From the NCBI GenBank assembly GCA_041725875.1, contig JBGRQB010000087.1:1-16756 (forward strand): a stretch of 16,756 nt of DNA, written 5' to 3'. A program made the position numbers and the translations under genes. Below, piece after piece: positions 1 to 5,597 of this stretch (position 1 is its first letter; the number at the start of each line of letters is the position of its first letter). A model generated the notes under the pieces. That model worked only from the letters and a program-made list of their open reading frames with translations. It was not told the DNA's origin and did no database searches. This DNA comes from JBGRQB01 sp041725875 (GTDB lineage Bacteria > Bacteroidota > Ignavibacteria > Ignavibacteriales > Melioribacteraceae).

Positions 1-766
1 AGAGTTTTATGAGTGCAGAAGTTATGTCGAGATTATTTCTATTTACAACAGGTTTGTTTTTCATCAGAGGCAAAATCTGATTTATAACTTCTTCTTCATT
101 TGGTCCGCAATGCAAAATTACCTTTACATTATCGGAGGAAATCAGCATATCTGAAAATTTAGCTATATTTTCTGGCGGCCAGGTACGGAGTTTTTCATTT
201 TTTCCGCAGGCAGGGTGGATAAAAACTATTTTATCATTTTCAGAAATATTGTTTAGTTTCAGAAAATCTTTTGCCTTTCTTAAATCACTACCTTTCAGAT
301 TAAGAATCATTTTTTTTGAGAGAACCGTATTCTTTTCAAGACTTGGAGTTAGAAGTTTTAAATTGTTGTCTATAGCGTGATGCTTCTTCTCCCAGGGAAA
401 ATAATGCGTGAGCAGTTGATTATGTTTTCCTGAAAATCCAACGCGGATTTTACCACCGATCAGATAAGCTAAAATTTTATGATGTGAACTTTCTTCGAAA
501 ATAAAAATTAAATCATACTCTTCTTTTCGCAATTTATGTAAGAGTTTTATCTGTTTACCAAAAGAGTTTTTCCGATCGTAAAAGATTATTTCATCAATTT
601 TAGGATTGTTTTCAAAGACGAAACTTCCGTAATTGTTAATGAGTAAATCAATTTTAGAATAAGGATATCTTTTGGCAAGAGCCTCTATTGTAGGCGTGAT
701 CATTAACAGATCACCAATTTTCCCTTCGCGTATTACCAATATTTTTTTTATTGCGTTCGGATTCAA
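1..766 (-). CDS. Glycosyltransferase family 9 (heptosyltransferase-like), 3' end outside window
   Basis: Translating the complement of this stretch gives an uninterrupted frame of about 255 codons that is still open at the left edge. It begins with the GT9 nucleotide-sugar/acceptor motif (ILVIREGKIGDLLMITPTIE). It later shows the second-domain signature HPACGKNEKLRTWPPENIAKF, then LHCGPNEEEVI, both typical of LPS heptosyltransferases of the RfaF/WaaF type. Family members transfer ADP-heptose or a related sugar to lipopolysaccharide or another glycan at the inner face of the cytoplasmic membrane. The start is inferred as the TTG at 766-764, because the first strong motif begins only 8 codons later; the next Met lies inside the GKIGD motif. 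A GAGA at 777-774 is the only nearby ribosome-binding candidate, and a better AGGAG lies 16 bases away. The sugar specificity cannot be told from the sequence. The methyltransferase upstream suggests a surface-glycan locus continuing to the left. Confidence 0.85.
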   Translation of the reverse strand, partial: MNPNAIKKILVIREGKIGDLLMITPTIEALAKRYPYSKIDLLINNYGSFVFENNPKIDEIIFYDRKNSFGKQIKLLHKLRKEEYDLIFIFEESSHHKILAYLIGGKIRVGFSGKHNQLLTHYFPWEKKHHAIDNNLKLLTPSLEKNTVLSKKMILNLKGSDLRKAKDFLKLNNISENDKIVFIHPACGKNEKLRTWPPENIAKFSDMLISSDNVKVILHCGPNEEEVINQILPLMKNKPVVNRNNLDITSALIKL

Positions 767-853
767 AATAATTTCTCTTTTTCTCCTTTTACAAAGAGTG
801 ATACGGAGAATTATTTTGAACTACTCAGTGAAATAATTTTTTATCCGGGTAAT

Positions 854-881
854 AAAAAAGGTATGATAAACATACCTTTTT
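854..881 (-). terminator. Intrinsic terminator after the methyltransferase gene
   Basis: An 11-base perfect inverted repeat (855-865 with 871-881, AAAAAGGTATG / CATACCTTTTT, loop of 5) lies 3 bases past the stop codon of the minus-strand methyltransferase. Read on the minus strand, the stem is followed by a run of T. It separates this gene from the glycosyltransferase, so the two may not form one simple operon. Confidence 0.8.
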
Positions 882-884
882 GAG

Positions 885-1880
885 CTAAATCTTTTTTGCG
901 TAGATATGCTGCTGATGACCAACAGGCATAAAATAGGGGAATCGGAACCGGAAAATTTCCCGGCGATATTTGTTTAACAGAACCTTCCACGATTTGGCAG
1001 AAGAATGAGTTTTATATTCTTTAACCTCTTCGGGATCGATTGAAAACTCGTAATCGGGAATTTTATCATAATATTCCAGACTAAATTTTTCACCTGTAGG
1101 AGGCTTTTTTAATCCTGAAGTAATTCCAAAATCGCTGAGAGAATGACTGATATCTTCGCTGTATGCATGAACAATTTTAAATCCGCAATGTTCAAAAATC
1201 TTTCTCAAAGTTTTGGGAGGGTAGTAGTAAAAATGATTTTCCTGTAAGTTGATATCGTAACCCTGTTTGTTTGCGGTTTTCAGAACAGCGCCATCCTGCA
1301 CTCCGTTTGGGGTAGAGCAATATACGGTTCCGCCTTGTTTCATAATTTTGTTGGTCTTTTCCAAAAACAAAACCGGATCCTGAATATGTTCAATCACATT
1401 ATTCATTCTTACATAATCGTAATAATTTTCTCTTGCATCAAAAGTTTCAAGGGTTCCGAGATGCACTTTTATTTTTAGTACATCATTTGCAAACTCGACT
1501 GCTTTTTCAATTATGTCAAGACCCTCAGCCTGCCAGTTGGAGTTTTCTTCAATTCCTTTCAGAAAAATTCCCTCTGCGCATCCTATATCTAAAAATTTTC
1601 CAGTCTTTGCTTTACGCTTTAATGTAAATGCGTAATCTTTACCGCCGCGATATTGAGATATGGTTCCTCTGTATTTGTGAAGAATACTGTAAGCTCTGTT
1701 TCCGCGGGAAACTATATCCATTCCCGGCATCGGGTTAGTAAAAATTAATCCGCAGCTTTCACATTCTACGAAATTCAGTTTTACATTTTCCCAATATTTT
1801 GCAGTTGAATGAGGTTTGAATGAAGTCCCTTTACAAAACTTGCATTCCTTTATTTCGTTCATCATAAATAATCCGTTCAT
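885..1880 (-). CDS. Class I SAM-dependent methyltransferase with N-terminal zinc knuckle
   Basis: Predicted cytoplasmic methyltransferase of 331 residues. The N-terminus has two CxxC pairs (Cys13/Cys16 and Cys40/Cys43), a treble-clef-like zinc site seen on many methyltransferases of the Methyltransf_23 group in surface-polysaccharide clusters. The Rossmann core follows: motif I FLDIGCAEG at about 96-104, the acidic end of strand 2 (GLDIIEKAVEFA, about 120-131), and NNVIEHIQDP (about 160-169), the post-II/motif III region typical of UbiE/UbiG-like enzymes. A C-terminal extension of about 100 residues, rich in Tyr and Phe, is not recognised. The substrate is unknown; the adjacent GT9 gene suggests a sugar or glycan intermediate (inference). 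The start is ambiguous: Met1 has only AGGA two bases upstream, while Met6 (base 1865) has GGA six bases upstream and would give 326 residues. Confidence 0.85.
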   Translation of the reverse strand: MNGLFMMNEIKECKFCKGTSFKPHSTAKYWENVKLNFVECESCGLIFTNPMPGMDIVSRGNRAYSILHKYRGTISQYRGGKDYAFTLKRKAKTGKFLDIGCAEGIFLKGIEENSNWQAEGLDIIEKAVEFANDVLKIKVHLGTLETFDARENYYDYVRMNNVIEHIQDPVLFLEKTNKIMKQGGTVYCSTPNGVQDGAVLKTANKQGYDINLQENHFYYYPPKTLRKIFEHCGFKIVHAYSEDISHSLSDFGITSGLKKPPTGEKFSLEYYDKIPDYEFSIDPEEVKEYKTHSSAKSWKVLLNKYRREIFRFRFPYFMPVGHQQHIYAKKI

Positions 1881-1940
1881 ATCCTGATTAAACAGGAAAT
1901 TGTTTTAAGAAATAAAATTCTGAAAGCAATAATAAACAAA

Positions 1941-1978
1941 TTATGGAAAATTAACAGTGGAGGAAAATATTTCCATAA
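1941..1978. repeat. Inverted repeat TTATGGAAA-N20-TTTCCATAA
   Basis: Nine perfectly complementary bases (1941-1949 with 1970-1978) are separated by 20 bases. A nested shorter alternative (GGAAA-N3-TTTCC, 1962-1974) uses the same right arm. Read on the plus strand, an ATTTTTT tract follows a few bases later. It lies in the leader side of the methyltransferase gene and has no plus-strand gene to terminate, so an operator or leader hairpin is as likely as a terminator. Confidence 0.45.
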
Positions 1979-2110
1979 AAATTTTTTCTTGTTTCGTTAA
2001 AAAGGCCGAACCTCGTTAATTTCTCTAAAATGATTCAAAATTGCAGATAAAAAATCAATTTGAATATCGATAAATACGTAGTAATATCAAAGAAATATAT
2101 TATTTCTAGA

Positions 2111-2194
2111 TTTATAGACAAATAAGCCTTGAATAATAAAGTTATTTCTTCTAAATTTATAGACAAATATATCTCTAACAATTACAGACAAATA
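2111..2194. repeat. Three direct repeats (TTATAGACAAATA) upstream of the first padR gene
   Basis: A 14-base word, TTTATAGACAAATA, occurs identically at 2111-2124 and 2156-2169, 45 bases apart. A 12/13 match to its 13-base core (TTACAGACAAATA) sits at 2182-2194, 25 bases further and just before the start codon. Similarity extends leftward from the first two copies through TTATTTCT with a small insertion. The spacings place the copies near the same face of the helix. The middle copy overlaps the end of the -7 box candidate, as an operator would. Binding by the PadR protein encoded just downstream is inferred. Confidence 0.6.
2129..2159 (+). promoter_or_regulatory. Promoter candidate for padR/permease cassette 1
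   Basis: TTG at 2129-2131, a spacer of 20 bases, and TAAATTTA at 2152-2159 match the Bacteroidota -33 / -7 (TAnnTTTG) arrangement except for the last base of the -7 box. The same CTTGA context and the same 20-base spacing recur before the second padR gene. Transcription would start near 2166, giving a leader of about 30 bases. Confidence 0.5.
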
Positions 2195-2196
2195 AA

Positions 2197-2526
2197 ATGA
2201 AAATATTAACCCGTCCCGAAGAAATGGTTTTACTGGCTGTATGGAAACTTAAAGGAAATGCCTACGGAGTTACTCTGGCAGAGCAATTAACTGAAATGAC
2301 AGGACAAAAATGGGTTTTGGGAGCCGTATATGTTCCGCTTGAGAGATTGGAAAAAAAAGGTTACCTGAAATCATATTTGAGTAACCCGACAAAAGAGAGA
2401 GGAGGCAGGAGCAAACGAATGTATGATCTTACCAAATCCGGATTAAAAGCTTTGATTGATATAAAAACTCTTGAAGAGCAAATGTGGAATGAAATCAGCA
2501 AAGTATCGTTGGAAAGTGAATTATAA
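2197..2526 (+). CDS. PadR-family transcriptional regulator, cassette 1
   Basis: Small winged-helix repressor of 109 residues. The PadR fold is visible: helix 1 RPEEMVLLAVWKLKGNAYGVTLAEQL (about 6-31), the recognition region WVLGAVYVPLERLEKKGYL (about 39-57), the wing with the family motif ERGGRSKRMYDLTKSG (about 67-82), and a short C-terminal dimerisation helix. PadR proteins bind DNA as dimers and often repress their own operon and an adjacent transporter until an effector or stress relieves them. The ATG at 2197 has no clear Shine-Dalgarno sequence; the upstream bases are AT-rich. It is the first gene of a two-gene unit: the permease begins 15 bases after its stop. Close relatives lie at 5280-5597 and 13338-13658. 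The effector is unknown. Confidence 0.9.
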   Translation: MKILTRPEEMVLLAVWKLKGNAYGVTLAEQLTEMTGQKWVLGAVYVPLERLEKKGYLKSYLSNPTKERGGRSKRMYDLTKSGLKALIDIKTLEEQMWNEISKVSLESEL

Positions 2527-2541
2527 AACAACAGGTGAGTA

Positions 2542-5097
2542 TTGAAGTTAGCAGAAAAAATAATCAGACTTTTTTTCAAAGATGAAAATGATACCAAACT
2601 CGGAGATTTTCTGGAGATGTATCATTTGCAGTGTGAATCAGACGGGAAATTGAGAGCATTCTTTTGGCTCTGGATCCAAATTTTTACTTCAATACCAAAA
2701 CTGTTAGATAATAAAATCTACTGGGGGGGAGCTATGCTCATTAATTATTTAAAAATTACAATAAGAAATTTAACAAGAAACAAGCTCTATTCATTTATTA
2801 ATCTGAGTGGTTTGTCAGTCGGAATAAGCTGTTGTCTGCTGCTCGTTTTGTGGTGTGTTCACGAATTGAGTTATGATAAGTTTCATCACAATTCTGAAAG
2901 AAGTTTTGTTGTATTTGAAAAACTTCTTTATCCGGATGCACCACCTATTTCTCATATGTCAACTCCGCATCCTCTTGCACCGTTGTTTAAATCGGAATAC
3001 CCGGAGGTTGAATATGCAACGCGAATTCAATTTCATTTTGAAACTCCGATTGCGTACAAAGACAAAAGAGTTAATCAATCAGGAATCCTATTTGTAGATA
3101 ATGATTTTTTCCACATCTATAATTATCCTCTAATTTCAGGTGATAAAGAGAAACTGCTGACAGATCCGTTTTCAGTTGTTTTGACTGAAAGCACGGCAAA
3201 GAAATATTTTGGCGATGAAAATCCGATTGGTAAAGTATTTCAATTTAGTAATAATCACAATGTAACGGTTACCGGAGTACTAAAAAATCTGCCTGATAAT
3301 ACAGTTTGGGATTTTGAAATGCTGTTTGCAATGGAAGGTGCAAGACAGTTAATCGGTCAGCGAATGGATATATGGGGAAATAATAATCCAAGAACTTCGG
3401 TTACTTTAAGAAGTGGCACGAACATCAATGATTTTGAGAAAAAAATCTACAGCCTGCTTTCGCAGTATACTAATACTGATAATACAAAACTGATGCTTCA
3501 GCCTATAAAAGATTCTTATCTGTACGAACTTGAAGGGGAAGACGGTAACATCACTTACGTTTACATTTTTGCATTAATAGGCTTTTTTATATTGCTGATT
3601 GCTTGTATCAATTTTATGAATCTTTCAACAGCACGTTCACTTCAGCGTGCAAAAGAGATTGGCTTGAGAAAAGCAGTAGGAGTAAGAAAAAGTCAGCTTG
3701 TAACCCAGTTTTTAGGTGAATCGGTTTTCTCTGCATTTATTGCAATGGTTTTGGGATTTGTAATTTCATATTTACTACTGCCTTTATTTAATGATATAAC
3801 AGGCAAACAGTTTGATTTTTCAATTTTGTTCAGCGCTGAAGTACTAATCTTTTTAGCCGGAATTACACTTATAACCGGATTGATATCGGGAATTTATCCG
3901 GCTCTTTATCTTTCTTCATTTGATCCAAAGCTTGTTTTGTCAGGTGTTTTTAAGACCGGTAAAAAAGGTTCCGGGTTCAGACATGTTTTAACTGTGGTTC
4001 AATTTACAATTTCGGTTGTATTAATAATTGCAACTTTTGTTGTTTCCTATCAGCTTGATTATATTCATAAACTTGACCTTGGATATGATAAGGATAAATT
4101 GATAAGAGTAAATTTATCAGGAAATTCCAACAGCAATTTTACTTCTTTCAGAAATGAGTTGATTAAGAATAATGATATAGTTGATGTTACCAGATCTAAC
4201 AGAAGAATGACTTCTACAAGTAATTCATCGGAAGGTTTTAGCTGGCCGGGGAAAGATCCACAGTCGATAGTCAGAATGAATTTCACTTTTGCCGACTACC
4301 ATTATCTTAATACAATGGGGTTTGAGTTAATTGAAGGAAGTGATTTTACCCAAAAATATATTGAAAGAGCTCTCGAAAATACTGAAATCATTTTAAATGA
4401 AGAAGCACTTAGAAGAATGGGGTTGGAAGATCCGATTGGAAAAGAATTGAGTTGGGGCCCTACTTTTAAAGGAGTGATAAAAGGCATTGTAAAAGATTTT
4501 CATTACTCATCACTGAAAGATGAAATTATTCCGATGGTGATTATGAACAATTATAGAAATGTCTATTATTCATTTATCAAATTTTCCGGCAACGATTTAA
4601 GCGAAGTTGTCGAAGAGGTAAAAACAGCCTGGGCAAAAACAAATCCTGACATCCCTATAACATTTAGTTTTATGGATGAAACACTTGAAAGACTTTACAA
4701 AAATGAAATTCGTATCAAAAAGATATTTAATAACTTTGCATTTCTTACAATATTTATTGCTTGTCTGGGACTAATAGGAATGGCTTCCTACACAGTTGAA
4801 AGAAAAAGTAAAGAGATAAGTATAAGAAAAGTACTCGGAGCTTCTGTCAATAATTTAATGATGAAATATGTCAGAGAATTTTTGAAATGGATTGTTTTTG
4901 CTAATTTGATTGCTATTCCGCTGGCTTATTATTTAATGGAAAAATGGCTGACAGGGTTTGCATACAGAATGGAAATAAGTTTTGATATTTTCCTTATTAC
5001 CGGAGGAATAACAATTTTAATTGCAGCAGTCACAGTTAGCTTCCAGTTGTTAAAAGCAGCATTGGGAAATCCTGTAGAAATATTAAGAGCAGAATAA
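2542..5097 (+). CDS. Orphan FtsX/MacB-like permease with N-terminal prefix domain, cassette 1
   Basis: Inner-membrane protein of 851 residues. Residues 1-64 form a prefix with the motif LGDFLEMY and a W-rich hydrophobic helix (FFWLWIQIFTSIP). At Met65 a standard permease begins: membrane helix about 87-107, a large extracytoplasmic MacB-like domain (about 110-335), and a first FtsX module with helices near 340-360, 393-413 and 433-453, including INFMNLSTARSLQRAKEIGLRK. A further helix follows at 482-502, then a second extracytoplasmic domain and a second FtsX module (helices near 731-751, 782-801, 817-837; SKEISIRKVLGAS). It ends NPVEILRAE. The duplicated layout without an ATPase gene recalls ADOP permeases. 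The only usable start is TTG at 2542, preceded by AGGTGAG. FtsX/MacB relatives export lipids, peptides or lipoproteins or act mechanically; the substrate here is unknown. Confidence 0.88.
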   Translation: MKLAEKIIRLFFKDENDTKLGDFLEMYHLQCESDGKLRAFFWLWIQIFTSIPKLLDNKIYWGGAMLINYLKITIRNLTRNKLYSFINLSGLSVGISCCLLLVLWCVHELSYDKFHHNSERSFVVFEKLLYPDAPPISHMSTPHPLAPLFKSEYPEVEYATRIQFHFETPIAYKDKRVNQSGILFVDNDFFHIYNYPLISGDKEKLLTDPFSVVLTESTAKKYFGDENPIGKVFQFSNNHNVTVTGVLKNLPDNTVWDFEMLFAMEGARQLIGQRMDIWGNNNPRTSVTLRSGTNINDFEKKIYSLLSQYTNTDNTKLMLQPIKDSYLYELEGEDGNITYVYIFALIGFFILLIACINFMNLSTARSLQRAKEIGLRKAVGVRKSQLVTQFLGESVFSAFIAMVLGFVISYLLLPLFNDITGKQFDFSILFSAEVLIFLAGITLITGLISGIYPALYLSSFDPKLVLSGVFKTGKKGSGFRHVLTVVQFTISVVLIIATFVVSYQLDYIHKLDLGYDKDKLIRVNLSGNSNSNFTSFRNELIKNNDIVDVTRSNRRMTSTSNSSEGFSWPGKDPQSIVRMNFTFADYHYLNTMGFELIEGSDFTQKYIERALENTEIILNEEALRRMGLEDPIGKELSWGPTFKGVIKGIVKDFHYSSLKDEIIPMVIMNNYRNVYYSFIKFSGNDLSEVVEEVKTAWAKTNPDIPITFSFMDETLERLYKNEIRIKKIFNNFAFLTIFIACLGLIGMASYTVERKSKEISIRKVLGASVNNLMMKYVREFLKWIVFANLIAIPLAYYLMEKWLTGFAYRMEISFDIFLITGGITILIAAVTVSFQLLKAALGNPVEILRAE
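2723..2736 (+). promoter_or_regulatory. Possible internal ribosome-binding site and start in permease 1
   Basis: Seven consecutive G followed by A precede the ATG at 2734 (Met65), exactly where the prefix ends and the permease proper begins. Initiation here would give a 787-residue permease without the prefix. The G run also encodes conserved Trp-Gly-Gly, so it may be coincidental; the other two permeases have the same arrangement. Confidence 0.3.
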
Positions 5098-5105
5098 ATT
5101 TATAT

Positions 5106-5143
5106 AAACCTTTACTATCATCAGAAATTGGTAGTAAAGGTTT
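5106..5143 (+). terminator. Strong hairpin after permease 1
   Basis: A perfect 12-base stem (5106-5117 AAACCTTTACTA with 5132-5143 TAGTAAAGGTTT, loop of 14) begins 8 bases past the permease stop codon. It lacks a T run on its 3' side, so it may be a weak terminator or an mRNA-stabilising 3' hairpin. It would insulate cassette 1 from cassette 2. Confidence 0.6.
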
Positions 5144-5187
5144 ACACCACAATAGAAATAAATCTAATCCATTTTAACTAAACTCGA

Positions 5188-5251
5188 TATTTGTTTTATT
5201 TTTGTCTAAAAAATGCTTGATTGATTTCTTTATTTGTTTTACTTTTGTCTA
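5188..5251. repeat. Tandem 21-base direct repeats in the promoter of the second padR gene
   Basis: The 21-base words at 5188-5208 and 5231-5251 (TATTTGTTTTA, then one variable base, then TTTTGTCTA) differ at a single position and lie 43 bases apart, close to four helical turns. Each contains a perfect TAnnTTTG box (5197-5204 and 5240-5247). They could be two tandem promoters, a duplicated operator, or both. The half-word TTTGTCTA is the reverse complement of TAGACAAA in the repeats before the first padR gene. Confidence 0.65.
5217..5247 (+). promoter_or_regulatory. Promoter of padR/permease cassette 2
   Basis: TTG at 5217-5219, 20 bases, then TACTTTTG at 5240-5247 fits the Bacteroidota consensus fully. 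Transcription would start near 5254, about 25 bases before the chosen start codon at 5280. This argues against a TTG start at 5202, which would lie upstream of the transcript. Confidence 0.65.
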
Positions 5252-5279
5252 TGAAATTGCATTCATGAATGGAGTAAAG

Positions 5280-5597
5280 ATGAAAGAAGAAATTTCCAGA
5301 AGAGAAGAACAGATTTTAATTACTATTTGGGAATTGAAAGACGACGCTTATCTGGTATCAATTAAAAAGTATTTATCGGAGGTAATGGGAAAGAACTGGA
5401 CTGTCGGGGCTATTCATAAACCTTTGCTCAGACTCGAAAAAATGGGGCTGATAAATTCAGTCTTAACCGGAGCAACAGCTATTCGGGGGGGACGTAGCAA
5501 AAAGGTTTATGCAGTTACCGAAAAGGGAGTTGACGTTTTACATTACCACAAAAAACTGAATGATACACTCTGGGCCAACTTTGGGGGACTATTTTAA
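5280..5597 (+). CDS. PadR-family transcriptional regulator, cassette 2
   Basis: Winged-helix repressor of 105 residues. The frame stays open upstream to a TTG at 5202, but ATG 5280 is preferred: it has GGAG five bases upstream, it lies downstream of the predicted promoter, and it gives a length matching the two paralogues (109 and 106). An in-frame ATG at 5265 is the alternative. PadR features: helix 1 REEQILITIWELKDDAYLVSI, recognition segment NWTVGAIHKPLLRLEKMGLI, and wing motif IRGGRSKKVYAVTEKG. It is the most diverged of the three, for example in the tip before the wing (TGATA instead of SNPT), so its operator may differ. Its stop codon overlaps the start of the permease by one base (TAATG), which implies translational coupling. 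Confidence 0.88.
   Translation: MKEEISRREEQILITIWELKDDAYLVSIKKYLSEVMGKNWTVGAIHKPLLRLEKMGLINSVLTGATAIRGGRSKKVYAVTEKGVDVLHYHKKLNDTLWANFGGLF

Larger units (their letters stand above)
1881..2196. other. Divergent intergenic region, 316 bases, no gene
   Basis: This very AT-rich spacer lies between the minus-strand methyltransferase and the plus-strand padR gene, so it should hold the promoters of both. No credible small ORF was found. It contains a hairpin at 1941-1978 and, close to the padR gene, three copies of an AGACAAATA repeat plus a promoter candidate, listed separately. No convincing -33/-7 pair was found for the methyltransferase. Confidence 0.7.

Noticed and set aside
2111..2194. Short CRISPR-like array before the first padR gene
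   Set aside because: Repeats are only 13-14 bases, spacings are unequal (45 and 25), there are three copies, and no cas gene is present.
4065..4487. Minus-strand open frames inside permease 1, and similar overlapping frames in the other large genes
   Set aside because: They lie opposite or within well-supported coding sequence, match no recognisable family and lack ribosome-binding sites.
5202..5279. N-terminal extension of the second PadR protein from a TTG at 5202
   Set aside because: The TTG is the end of a TAnnTTTG box, lies upstream of the likely transcript start, and the extension (CLIDFFICFTFVYEIAF) has no match in the two paralogues.
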